DNA of 12,790 bases from Bryobacterales bacterium. GTDB lineage: Bacteria > Cyanobacteriota > Vampirovibrionia > Obscuribacterales > Obscuribacteraceae. Below, piece after piece: positions 1-6,946 of this stretch. The notes under the pieces were generated by a model, which saw only the letters and a list, made by a program, of their open reading frames with translations, was not told the DNA's origin and did not search any database. A program made the translations under genes and the position numbers. The DNA lies in assembly GCA_903970295.1 (NCBI GenBank), contig CAJCHQ010000456.1, positions 1-12,790 of the forward strand, read 5' to 3'. Position 1 is the first letter of the stretch. Each line of letters opens with the position of its first letter.

Positions 1-57
1 ATTGTGTCTGTCAGATGCGTGTCGATCGAACTTCTTTTCGACTTGATCGTAAGCCAT
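1..57 (-). CDS. 5' end of an unidentified gene, cut by the window edge
   Basis: Reading leftward from an ATG at 57 gives 19 open codons to the window edge, beginning MAYDQVEKKF. A strong SD-like sequence, AGAGGTGATT, lies just upstream (about 63-75 on the minus strand) at normal spacing. It resembles the SD of the receiver-like gene that starts at 948, which supports a real gene start. The visible residues are charged and hydrophilic, with no signal peptide. Too little is present to name a family. It points the same way as the receiver-like gene, but 380 bases and a probable terminator separate them, so it probably has its own promoter. Confidence 0.6.
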   Translation of the reverse strand, partial: MAYDQVEKKFDRHASDRHN

Positions 58-238
58 GCTCAATCACCTCTGGAGGGTATGTCGGCAAAGAACCGAACGA
101 GCAAAAACTGCTGCTCGCTGCAAGCATCAAATGCTCCGGGCTCGGTCTTTTTCATTTAGTAATCTGCGCGGCTTCCGAGAACGTTTTTTAAATCGACTCG
201 ATCCGCTTCTGCTTTCGTGAACCTAAGTTAGCTCTCAT

Positions 239-265
239 TTATCGAATAATTGTGCAACACTTGTG
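239..265. repeat. Imperfect direct repeat, copy 1
   Basis: This copy has the pattern TTATCGAATAAT followed by TGTGCAACACTTGTG. It matches 372-398 at 23 of 27 positions, and all four differences are transitions (A/G or T/C). The copies are 133 bp apart and flank the hairpin at 297-346. Possible roles are a pair of protein-binding sites or the remains of a small duplication. Confidence 0.6.
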
Positions 266-296
266 TGGCTGCTAACTGCTGAAAAAACTTTCCAAA

Positions 297-346
297 GCAG
301 AAGGAGTTCTGCTGCCGCTCAAGCTTCGGCTTCAGAACTCCACTGC
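297..346 (-). terminator. Stem-loop, probable terminator of the receiver-like gene
   Basis: The outer stem pairs GCAG (297-300) with CTGC (343-346). The main 9-bp stem pairs GGAGTTCTG (303-311) with CAGAACTCC (333-341). An inner stem pairs GCCG (314-317) with CGGC (327-330). Read on the minus strand, the structure is followed by TTTGGAAAGTTTTTT, so it fits termination of the gene that ends at 439. The T-run starts several bases after the stem, so this is not a textbook terminator. Read on the plus strand there is no T-run. Confidence 0.55.
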
Positions 347-371
347 TTCATAATTGAACTTTACGATTGAA

Positions 372-398
372 TTGTCGAATAATCGTGCAACGCTCGTG
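372..398. repeat. Imperfect direct repeat, copy 2
   Basis: This is the partner of 239-265 (23/27 identical). The 3' part of this copy also contains a short inverted repeat, GTGCA (385-389) and TGCAC (397-401), which copy 1 lacks. It lies 41 bases beyond the stop of the receiver-like gene. Confidence 0.6.
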
Positions 399-438
399 CA
401 CTGAACTAGCGATTAGACGAATCTTTTTGAAAGGACCG

Positions 439-948
439 TCAAGCAGTTTCCACGCGACTCAGAGATGCGTTTGCACACTGGCTTTCATGCACGCATTGAG
501 CGACTTCGTGCTGTAGTCGATCCGTATAAAAATCCTCACTGCATACATAGATTTTGGAACCCAAGAACCTGCTGACCTTGATCAAATATTCTTCGATTCT
601 CTTGTCCACGCTGTCGACGGAACAAGTAATTACAGGTATCGAGGCGTACTGGGGATTGTTCTCCAGCGTCCGCAGAAAGTCAAAACAGCTTTCGTCGCGC
701 AGATGCAACTGGACGACGATCACATCCGGCCTGGCTCTTTTCATACTTTGCAGCGCCGCGAGAATTGTGGGCACACACTCTGTCTCATATGAGGGGCCGA
801 GCAGAGCGGCTAAACCAGCCATCGCCACAGGGGAGTCAAACAAACATAATACCTTCGCCGTCATGTCAGTCTCAACTCCTGCGACCTTGTCGCGTTTGAT
901 GTCAGTTTTTATGTCACCCTCTATAAGGTATGGCTTCCAGTCAGACAT
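439..948 (-). CDS. Degenerate response-regulator receiver protein (pseudo-receiver)
   Basis: The protein is 169 aa. Residues about 31-140 follow the CheY-like receiver order: strand 1 (AKVLCLFDSP), strand 3 (PDVIVVQLHLRDES) and strand 4 (IPVITCS). The residue at the end of strand 3, normally the phosphorylated Asp, is Gln80. The N-terminal acidic pair is reduced to one Asp (D38), and the conserved Lys after strand 5 is not evident. No output domain follows, so it would act through protein contacts, if it works as a stand-alone receiver. The start at 948 has the SD GAGAGGTGAG. An ATG at 864 (residue 29) with GGAG upstream would begin exactly at the receiver fold and is a possible second start. 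The fold assignment rests on pattern recognition. No kinase is nearby, and the gene appears to be a single unit. Confidence 0.65.
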   Translation of the reverse strand: MSDWKPYLIEGDIKTDIKRDKVAGVETDMTAKVLCLFDSPVAMAGLAALLGPSYETECVPTILAALQSMKRARPDVIVVQLHLRDESCFDFLRTLENNPQYASIPVITCSVDSVDKRIEEYLIKVSRFLGSKIYVCSEDFYTDRLQHEVAQCVHESQCANASLSRVETA

Positions 949-1151
949 CGCTCACCTCTCTAACCTAGGCTTAGTTTGTGAATAATGAGTGAAACAATGA
1001 TTCCGTCTCCAGACCGGTGACAATAGCGCGGCATTCTAGCTAGCACAAAGCATGTGTGTTCAAGCGAACTTGAGATTCCGCTGCCTGAAGCACTTTTTTA
1101 CCGTTCGGCTCTACGGACGGGGGCGACTTATAGATGTGCCCGCTAGTACGA

Positions 1152-3278
1152 TCAATCTTTATAAAAGTTGGCACCGCGCTGAGCTTTGTCAATCAAAAAC
1201 TGGCAGGGGCTGTAGCTGGCACCGGCTACCTGAGATAGATACTCAAGCTTTTGGCGAATAACGCGTGTGCCAACCTGGTCGGCGTACCGCAGAACACCCC
1301 CATAGAACGGCGCGAAACCAGTTCCAAAGACCATTGCCAAATCCAGCTGAGAAGGGTCGGTAATTATTCCTTCTTCGAGACAACGCGCCGCTTCATTGAC
1401 CATGATCAACACGAGTCTATCTTGAATTTCGCCCTTAAGCTTGGGCTTCGGCTCTACTTTTACAGCATCTGTAATTTCTGGATTGATGCCGGCACGCTTC
1501 CCGGCCTCATCGTAGAGATAGAGTCCTTTGCCTCCCTTCTTACCAAGCAGTTTCTTGTCTGCCACCGTTTTCATTATCGCCGGCGGCGCCATGCGCTCGC
1601 CCAAAGCATCATGCAAGACGTGAATCACCTTCTCACCAATATCCAGCCCGACTTCATCCATAAGGGCCAGGGGACCCATCGGCATACCGAATGAGGTCAT
1701 AGCTTTATCTATTTCCTCTGGCGGTACTCCTTCCTCCAGGAGAACAATGGCTTCACGTAAATAGGGGGCAAGAATGCGATTCACTACAAAACCCGGGGCA
1801 TCGCCAGTGGTGACAGTGGTCTTGCCCAACTTCATCGCAAAAGATTGAGCAATTGCAAGGGTCTCTTTCGACGATGTCTGAGCCTTGACGATTTCAACAA
1901 GGAGCATCTTATGCACGGGGTTGAAAAAGTGGATACCAACCACATTTTTCGGCTCCTTCGCAACGCCAGCCATCTCAGACACGGACAGCGATGACGTATT
2001 CGAAGCATAAACAAATGGCTTGGTAATCGTATTCTCCAGATCTTTTAGAACTGCTTGTTTGACTTTCATCACTTCTACAACAGCTTCGATTACGAGATCG
2101 CAATCAGACATATCCTCGTATTTGAGAGTCGGTTTAACTCTCGCCAGAATTTCGTCAGCCTCATTCCTGCTTAGTTTACGCTTGCTCACGAGACCTTCTA
2201 CCAGGCCACGCACCACGCCCATACCTTTGTCGAGTGCGGTCTGGTCTATGTCCTTGAGAAACACCTTGTAGCCGCTAAAAGCTGCCGACTCTGCGATCTC
2301 CGCTCCCATGACCCCGGCACCCACCACACCAACAGTTTCGATGGTAATTGGCGTGTCTAAGCCCTCCGGCAATTTCTTAGATTCGGTTTGAGCATAAAAA
2401 ATGCCCACCAGATTTTTGGAAGTGGGCGTCGCGGCAAGTTTACCGAAAGCTTGAGACTCGCTCTCGAAGGCTTTGTCGAGTGGCTGGTCAAAGCTTCTCA
2501 ACATCACCTTGGCCGCCTCGACAGGAGCCGGATATTTGCCTTTCGTCTTGCGATTGATTGTCTTGAGCGCAATGTCGCTAAGCACTTTGCGGCCGATAGG
2601 GTTTCCTTCCAGCAGCAATCTCTGCACTTGCTTCGAAATTTCTTGCTGATATCTTTTCGGCTCCGCACCAAGGGCGATTTCCTCGGCCCTCTTGAGCAGA
2701 TCAGTGCTCACGACTTCATCTACCAGACCTAATCGCCAAGCCTTTTTCGCATCCACATCATTGCCGCCAGCAATTAAGTCGAGAGCTTTTTCAATCCCAA
2801 TCAGTCGCGGCAGGCGGATTGTACCGCCCCAGCCTGGAATGAATCCAAGCTTGGTTTCGGGTAAACCGATTTTGGTCTTTTTAGAATCGCTGGCGATGCG
2901 ATATTTACAGACTAGAGAAAGTTCGGTGCCACCACCAAGACATGTGCCATTGATCGCCGCTACGGTCCGGTACGGAAGCTGCTCGATCATCGCAAATACA
3001 GCTTTGCCCAGTTTCGATGCCTCGTAGCTCTTTACAGCCGGTTGGCTTTGAAGAAGCTTTATTTCGTCGATGTTGGCTCCAGCGATGAAATTATCCGGCT
3101 TACTGGAAGTAAAAACCAGAGCCTTGATTTGAGGATCGCTTTTCACCTTTTCCAAAATCAACTGCAACTCGGTCATTGACACGCTGCCCAGGACGTTCAC
3201 CTTGCTGTCAGGCACATCGAAGGTGACGATTCCGACGCCGCTGTTCAGAACCTTCAGTTGAACTGGACTACTAGCCAT
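1152..3278 (-). CDS. fadJ: Multifunctional beta-oxidation protein: enoyl-CoA hydratase / 3-hydroxyacyl-CoA dehydrogenase
   Basis: This 708-aa protein is the alpha subunit of the fatty-acid oxidation complex. It hydrates trans-2-enoyl-CoA and oxidises 3-hydroxyacyl-CoA with NAD+. The enoyl-CoA hydratase domain (about 1-190) has the oxyanion motif FIAGANIDEI and glutamates E119 (CLGGGTE) and E141 (GLPETKLG). The NAD-binding domain carries GAGVMG at 320-325, and the catalytic His is H450 in GIHFFNP. A C-terminal dehydrogenase domain follows (from about DAPGFVVNR). Length is typical of FadB/FadJ. The frame opens at a TTG (3284), but AGAGG at 3287-3291 is correctly spaced only for the ATG at 3278, and that start puts E119 and H450 at the E. 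coli FadB positions. It is probably co-transcribed after the thiolase gene, 113 bases upstream. FadB and FadJ cannot be separated here, so the symbol is approximate. Confidence 0.95.
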   Translation of the reverse strand: MASSPVQLKVLNSGVGIVTFDVPDSKVNVLGSVSMTELQLILEKVKSDPQIKALVFTSSKPDNFIAGANIDEIKLLQSQPAVKSYEASKLGKAVFAMIEQLPYRTVAAINGTCLGGGTELSLVCKYRIASDSKKTKIGLPETKLGFIPGWGGTIRLPRLIGIEKALDLIAGGNDVDAKKAWRLGLVDEVVSTDLLKRAEEIALGAEPKRYQQEISKQVQRLLLEGNPIGRKVLSDIALKTINRKTKGKYPAPVEAAKVMLRSFDQPLDKAFESESQAFGKLAATPTSKNLVGIFYAQTESKKLPEGLDTPITIETVGVVGAGVMGAEIAESAAFSGYKVFLKDIDQTALDKGMGVVRGLVEGLVSKRKLSRNEADEILARVKPTLKYEDMSDCDLVIEAVVEVMKVKQAVLKDLENTITKPFVYASNTSSLSVSEMAGVAKEPKNVVGIHFFNPVHKMLLVEIVKAQTSSKETLAIAQSFAMKLGKTTVTTGDAPGFVVNRILAPYLREAIVLLEEGVPPEEIDKAMTSFGMPMGPLALMDEVGLDIGEKVIHVLHDALGERMAPPAIMKTVADKKLLGKKGGKGLYLYDEAGKRAGINPEITDAVKVEPKPKLKGEIQDRLVLIMVNEAARCLEEGIITDPSQLDLAMVFGTGFAPFYGGVLRYADQVGTRVIRQKLEYLSQVAGASYSPCQFLIDKAQRGANFYKD

Positions 3279-3318
3279 TCTCAAAACCTCTTATTGCGTT
3301 GCCTATTCTATCTGAGCG

Positions 3319-3371
3319 ACCATTATTTATGGTGCTTTCCTCATGCGTTTCGTGGCTCATTTATCAGAGCC
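3319..3371 (-). other. Two small stem-loops in the thiolase-fadJ spacer
   Basis: The 113-base spacer holds ACCAT-TATTT-ATGGT (3319-3333) and GGCTC with GAGCC (3354-3358 and 3367-3371, 8-base loop). Neither is followed by a T-run on the minus strand, so they do not look like terminators. They could be mRNA processing or stability elements between the two cistrons, or chance. Confidence 0.3.
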
Positions 3372-3391
3372 CATCTATCGAGGAGCTTGCA

Positions 3392-4609
3392 TCAAGGGGC
3401 CTCAACTAGAGCAGCAATGCCCATACCGCCGCCGATGCACAAGGCAGCAATCCCACGTTTTAACTTTCGTTCTTTGAGTTCATAGGCCAGTGTCAGAATT
3501 AAGCGAGCACCAGACATGCCAATCGGATGGCCGAGCGCGATCGCCCCACCATTCACGTTGACAATGTCACGATTCAAACCAAGCAGCTTCTCGCAGGCCA
3601 GATATTGAGCGGCAAAAGCTTCGTTGATCTCGATCAGGTCGATATCCTTGAGCGTGAGATTGTTCCTCTGCAATAACTTCTGAATAGCCGCAACCGGCCC
3701 GATTCCCATCTGTTCTGGATCGACGCCGACGACGACTTCATCAACGAGAGCTGCCAGCGGCTCGCAGCCCATCTCTTCTACTTTCTTAGCCGATGCCAGA
3801 ACGAGAACGCATGCACCGTCATTGATACCAGAGCTATTTCCGGCAGTGATCTGCCGCGTCTTCAGCACAGGCGCGAGAGCACTGAGTTTCTCTATGGTAG
3901 TCTCACGCGGGTGTTCATCTCGGCTGAAAAAACCGCGGCCGGGAATTTGAATCGGATCAATCTCACAATCGAAGCGACCGCTTTTTACGGCCTTGTTAGC
4001 CAGTTGTTGTGAGCGAAGCGAATATTCGTCGGTGGCTTTTCGCGAAATTTCGTATGTGTCGGCAAGCCGTTGGGCAGTCCCTGACATATACACCGACTTC
4101 ATATCCCAAATCAGGGCAGTGGGTGCCAAACCATTGTCGGCAATTGCGCAGACAACGGGACGCGGTCCGAGCTTTGTGATTTTAAAATTTTTGGCGATCG
4201 GGCCGTTCCAGCGCAGTCTGCCAGGCAGCATGTAGGGAATTGTAGACATCGACTCGACGCCGCCAGCTAACATCAAATCAGCACTTCCCAAACGAATCTC
4301 ATTTGCCGCCAAGTGTGCTGCTTCCATGCCTGAACCACACTGGCGTTGAATGGTCATAGCCGGTACCGAAGCCGGCACGCCGGCGTTCAAAGCCGCATAG
4401 CGAGCGGTGTTGGGCGTGTAGCTAGTCTGATATCCATGACCGAGAATGATGCCGTCATAGGCAGATGGTGCAGTCGCTGCCCGCCTCATAGCCTGAGTCA
4501 TGGAATGAGCAGCTAATTTGTCCACTTCCATCGTTCGCAACGACTTGCCGAAGGAGCCAATCGGCGTCCGGCTACCTGCAACGAGCCAAACTCGCTTATC
4601 CTCTCCCAT
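3392..4609 (-). CDS. fadA: Acetyl-CoA acyltransferase (thiolase)
   Basis: This is a 405-aa thiolase. It cleaves 3-ketoacyl-CoA with CoA to give acetyl-CoA and a shortened acyl-CoA, the last step of the beta-oxidation cycle. The acyl-accepting Cys91 lies in QRQCGSGMEA. NEAF is at 329-332, His361 is in GGAIALGHP, and the proton-transfer Cys391 is in CIGGGMG. Length matches the family. The ATG at 4609 has GAAGG nine bases upstream. The gene precedes the FadB/FadJ-like gene, which supports a degradative role for the pair. Sequence alone cannot exclude a biosynthetic acetoacetyl-CoA thiolase (AtoB/PhaA type), so the symbol is provisional. Its leader carries candidate operators described separately. 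Confidence 0.93.
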   Translation of the reverse strand: MGEDKRVWLVAGSRTPIGSFGKSLRTMEVDKLAAHSMTQAMRRAATAPSAYDGIILGHGYQTSYTPNTARYAALNAGVPASVPAMTIQRQCGSGMEAAHLAANEIRLGSADLMLAGGVESMSTIPYMLPGRLRWNGPIAKNFKITKLGPRPVVCAIADNGLAPTALIWDMKSVYMSGTAQRLADTYEISRKATDEYSLRSQQLANKAVKSGRFDCEIDPIQIPGRGFFSRDEHPRETTIEKLSALAPVLKTRQITAGNSSGINDGACVLVLASAKKVEEMGCEPLAALVDEVVVGVDPEQMGIGPVAAIQKLLQRNNLTLKDIDLIEINEAFAAQYLACEKLLGLNRDIVNVNGGAIALGHPIGMSGARLILTLAYELKERKLKRGIAALCIGGGMGIAALVEAP

Positions 4610-4623
4610 ACTGCGTTACCTTC

Positions 4624-4666
4624 TTGCCACTGGCTACTACACTACTTAAGCTTATCCCAGTGGCAA
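4624..4666 (-). promoter_or_regulatory. Inverted repeat with 10-bp arms directly upstream of the thiolase SD
   Basis: TTGCCACTGG (4624-4633) and CCAGTGGCAA (4657-4666) are perfect inverted repeats 23 bases apart. The near arm touches the SD (GAAGG, complement of 4619-4623). In the mRNA this would form a hairpin just 5' of the ribosome site. In DNA the arms are centred 33 bp apart, about three helical turns, as in a two-site operator. No T-run follows, so it is unlikely to be a terminator. Confidence 0.55.
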
Positions 4667-4670
4667 CCTA

Positions 4671-4688
4671 ATATAACGATCGTCATAT
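4671..4688. promoter_or_regulatory. 18-bp near-palindrome, candidate operator of the thiolase-fadJ operon
   Basis: The sequence ATATAACGATCGTCATAT is palindromic except for one central-flanking pair. It lies just downstream of the TATAAT box on the minus strand, about where transcription should start, which is a typical repressor position. Fatty-acid degradation operons are often controlled by TetR- or GntR-type regulators that bind palindromes of this size. Which regulator would act here is unknown. Confidence 0.5.
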
Positions 4689-4692
4689 ACTT

Positions 4693-4698
4693 ATTATA
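4693..4698 (-). promoter_or_regulatory. Candidate -10 box (TATAAT) of the thiolase-fadJ operon
   Basis: A perfect TATAAT lies about 85 bases before the thiolase start. The best -35 is weak: TTGTTT on the minus strand at 4718-4723, with a 19-base spacer. Transcription would begin within or next to the palindrome at 4671-4688. Confidence 0.45.
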
Positions 4699-4716
4699 AA
4701 CTGCCGTCCCTGCCCG

Positions 4717-4737
4717 AAAACAAAGCCAACTCCTGGC
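4717..4737 (-). terminator. Weak intrinsic terminator candidate after the response regulator
   Basis: On the minus strand GCCA-GGAGT-TGGC is followed directly by TTTGTTTT. The stem has only four base pairs. Its position, between the response-regulator stop at 4772 and the TATAAT box at 4693-4698, suggests the thiolase operon is transcribed separately. Confidence 0.3.
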
Positions 4738-4771
4738 AAGCCCAGCCGATGAAAATCGACCGACTTTGTAG

Positions 4772-5416
4772 TCAGCTCCCCAAATTTGGCGGCCTCTCGA
4801 ACACGTGCAGTTTGAGCAAAATCGATCGTATATCGTTAGTAATTGCGTCACTTGAACAATCCAATTTGCCGGCAATCTGGGCATTGGTCAGACCTGAGAC
4901 CAGCGCCTCCAAAACAGCTGACTCCTGAGCAGTAAATTCAGGCTTTCGCGCGGCTGTCGATTTACTCATTTGGTCTTCGCCTTGTTCACTTTTGTTGTCA
5001 CAGAATTCCCTCAAAAGCCTGTCGGCAAGCGCCGGATCCAACCAAATCTGACCAGCAATCACAGCGCTGATCGCCTCCGCCAAATTCTCTCCGAACATAC
5101 TTTTGAGGCAGTAACCATCGGCTCCGGCGCTCAAAGACGCACGCACCTCATCTTCTTCGTCATACTTGGTAATCATCAACACTTTCGTTTCAGGTTTGCT
5201 GGATTTGATCCGTCTCAACGCCTCGATACCGCCAATTCCAGGCAGACCAATGTCCATAAGAATCAGATCTGGTTCGACTCTTTCAGCCATACTGATCGCC
5301 GTGTAGCCGTCCGCCGCTTCGCCCACCACCTCGACATTAGAAATGCCGGCAAGAATTAAACGCAACCCCTGCCTGATGGTCTGTTGATCTTCAACGATCA
5401 GTATTTTTGTTTTCAT
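4772..5416 (-). CDS. NarL/LuxR-family response regulator with shortened C-terminus
   Basis: The protein is 214 aa. The receiver domain (about 1-120) has an intact phosphorylation site: the acidic pair E9/D10 (ILIVEDQ), phospho-acceptor D55 (LILMDIGLPG), T83 and K105. A LuxR-type helix-turn-helix follows at about 160-205 (FTAQESAVLEALVSGLTNAQ, then the recognition helix around SSDAITNDIRSILLKL). The protein stops soon after KLHVFER, so the last helix of the domain, which usually supports dimerisation, is missing or changed. The frame opens at TTG 5422, but ATG 5416 gives the usual MKTKILIVED start. The SD there is weak. It should be a DNA-binding regulator activated by a histidine kinase that is not in this window. 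Its targets are unknown, although the fatty-acid genes lie just downstream. Confidence 0.88.
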   Translation of the reverse strand: MKTKILIVEDQQTIRQGLRLILAGISNVEVVGEAADGYTAISMAERVEPDLILMDIGLPGIGGIEALRRIKSSKPETKVLMITKYDEEDEVRASLSAGADGYCLKSMFGENLAEAISAVIAGQIWLDPALADRLLREFCDNKSEQGEDQMSKSTAARKPEFTAQESAVLEALVSGLTNAQIAGKLDCSSDAITNDIRSILLKLHVFERPPNLGS

Positions 5417-5969
5417 TTTCAAAACTCATCGGGTTGCCTTGGACATTTTTATCGTCGTTACCGATGACGCCGAAACGTATCGAAAGATTCGCTTGGTGAA
5501 AATTTAACAAGAGAAAATTCGATTTTTGCGAGAGCCCTCGGAATAGTGATGAACACAAGGTTTGCGTGAACCCCCTGTATATACGTGTCCACAACAGGTG
5601 TAGCGAATGCTTGCTAACCCTTGCGATTCGGCGTGTCAGCGGACTATGTACGTGGTAACCGCAGTCGAATCCTGGAAACTCTGTTCTTTGGCTCGAGCAA
5701 AATTGCTAGGACGAAGACAACATTCGTCCGCACTGAATCACTGAGGCACAAGCAACAACAAGCCAATGCAAGCTTTTCGCAATTGAAATAGTTCAGCGGG
5801 TCCCGCTCAGCTAGAGCTACCGTTTGGCTTGTCCCTTGATTTTCCGCAGACGGAATGTTAGCGAACATCTGCTACCCCAATAACTCCGAGTGATCTGCGC
5901 TCGTTGGCAGACCGCCGTAGTGCGCTGATGTCGGCTTCTTTCTGTAGACACTTATTTGAGGAAAAGACC
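5417..5969. other. Divergent intergenic region, 553 bases
   Basis: This region separates the divergent response-regulator and double-HTH genes, so it should contain promoters for both, but I cannot find a convincing -35/-10 pair. It contains the compact palindrome AGCGGG-T-CCCGCT (5795-5807), which could be a protein-binding site. A 12-codon ATG-led frame (MSFENENKNTDR) runs through the response-regulator start in another frame. A 74-codon minus-strand frame (5644-5868) lacks an SD and is probably not a gene. Confidence 0.5.
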
Positions 5970-6893
5970 ATGAAAAATCTAATTCGAACAACGGGCGACA
6001 TCTCGAAAGAACTCATTCTCAAAGATTTAGCTCGCAAACTGCACAAAGATATGTGCGAACTGCTGATCTTGCGTGGGTCCAGCATCAGTAACTTGATAAT
6101 GGGCGGCGTGCTCACCGGAGCAAGCGAATACAACTTTCGCCAACTTCGCCAGCTACCTGGATCTCAATCAGTGATGGAAGTATGCAGTCACCTGAGTGCT
6201 TACCTGCAATTCACCTTCACGAGAGTCGATCAGGTCATAACCGTCTTGATCGATCCACACGCAAGCTGGTCTGAACAGGTCGCCTCGAGGATTTTTCGCA
6301 CACTCCCCCAATTGCAGCAGGATACATTTGCCGGAGGACTCGAATCTAGTGCAGCTCGACGCTTTCGCAAGTATGGGCAGGCGCACAAACATAGCCGCCA
6401 ATCCCTGGTTCGCTTGGAAACAATCGTCTCCTTCGCCGCTGCTCTTGGTTTCAAGACAGAAATCAGACTGAAAGCAAAGTGCGTAGCAGAGGATGGCTAC
6501 ACCTCCATCCACGTTTCTTGCTCCGTACCGCCGTCCCGTCGGCTCACGTTAGTGGATTTGCTGGCGACGCACTCGATCGGCGAGGTCCGACAGAGATTTG
6601 GAAACCCTGGTGCGAAAAGCAATGCCAACGCTAGTGATGAGGATGATCGGAATGACGCTGATCGCGGCGACGACCGGAACGGAGATGACGATGATCTCAA
6701 TGACAATTACGACGACGACGACGATCTCGATGACGATTTCGGTAGTAACGATGACGATCTTAGTGACGAAAACGATGGCGATGGCGACGGCGACGAGAAC
6801 CGAGAACGGGATCGCGACGATGATCGCGACCGGGATCGAGATGACGATCGTGAGCGGGATCGCGACGGCGATCGAAATCGAGAGCGTGATTAA
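5970..6893 (+). CDS. Unrecognised double-HTH-like protein with an Asp/Arg-rich tail
   Basis: The protein is 307 aa. I do not recognise a named family. Residues about 15-85 look like a diverged XRE-type helix-turn-helix unit ending HLSAYLQFTFT, and about 125-170 like a second one ending FAAALGFKTEI. The next plus-strand gene has the same two-part plan. Residues 222-307 are low complexity. The first part is Asp-rich (runs of four and five Asp and a DGDGDGDEN stretch), and the last 30 residues have Arg at alternate positions (12 Arg), mostly paired with Asp. By my count the tail has 41 Asp and 15 Arg in 86 residues. There is no signal peptide or membrane segment. The frame opens earlier at TTG 5904, but GAGGA seven bases before ATG 5970 fixes the start. 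A strong terminator follows at 6947-6976. DNA binding is inferred; the tail could bind cations or basic partners. Confidence 0.75.
   Translation: MKNLIRTTGDISKELILKDLARKLHKDMCELLILRGSSISNLIMGGVLTGASEYNFRQLRQLPGSQSVMEVCSHLSAYLQFTFTRVDQVITVLIDPHASWSEQVASRIFRTLPQLQQDTFAGGLESSAARRFRKYGQAHKHSRQSLVRLETIVSFAAALGFKTEIRLKAKCVAEDGYTSIHVSCSVPPSRRLTLVDLLATHSIGEVRQRFGNPGAKSNANASDEDDRNDADRGDDRNGDDDDLNDNYDDDDDLDDDFGSNDDDLSDENDGDGDGDENRERDRDDDRDRDRDDDRERDRDGDRNRERD
6633..6890 (+). repeat. Low-complexity GAT/GAC/CGN tract coding the acidic tail
   Basis: The DNA is built from Asp codons (GAT, GAC) interspersed with CGN, GAG and GGC, so it resembles a degenerate three- and six-base repeat. By eye it holds eleven GATC sites in about 260 bases, where roughly one is expected, mainly because Asp-Arg and Asp-Leu are written GAT-CGN and GAT-CTN. 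Such a tract could change length by slippage in multiples of three. Confidence 0.75.
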
Positions 6894-6946
6894 AATCGCA
6901 TTTTTGGCGAATAGCTAGATCCACAAAATAGGCGAATTAAGAACAT

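Larger units (their letters stand above)
58..438. other. Intergenic region with repeats and a hairpin
   Basis: I see no supportable gene in these 381 bases. The region holds an imperfect direct repeat (239-265 and 372-398), a long stem-loop between the copies (297-346), and a small hairpin AGCAT-CAA-ATGCT at 123-135. The promoter of the gene starting at 57 should lie here, but no convincing -35/-10 pair is visible. Confidence 0.6.

Noticed and set aside
554..985. Plus-strand open frame of 143 codons
   Set aside because: It is antisense to the receiver-like gene, which has a good SD and a recognisable fold. The plus frame shows no domain.
1060..1073. Small hairpin TCAAG-CGAA-CTTGA downstream of fadJ as a terminator
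   Set aside because: The stem has only five pairs and no T-run follows on the minus strand; it is about 80 bases beyond the stop.
3536..3550. GCGATCGC octamer inside the thiolase gene (the HIP1 palindrome of cyanobacteria)
   Set aside because: I noticed only this copy in 12.8 kb; that is far below the density that makes HIP1 a useful marker, so it says nothing about taxonomy.
5644..5868. Minus-strand open frame of 74 codons with a Cys-rich stretch (LALACCCLCLSDS)
   Set aside because: It has no SD before its ATG and no recognisable motif, and lies in a divergent promoter region.
6598..6918. Second plus-strand frame of 106 codons, rich in Met, Thr and Ile
   Set aside because: It is the shifted reading of the Asp-codon repeat tract; long open frames are expected in such low-complexity DNA.
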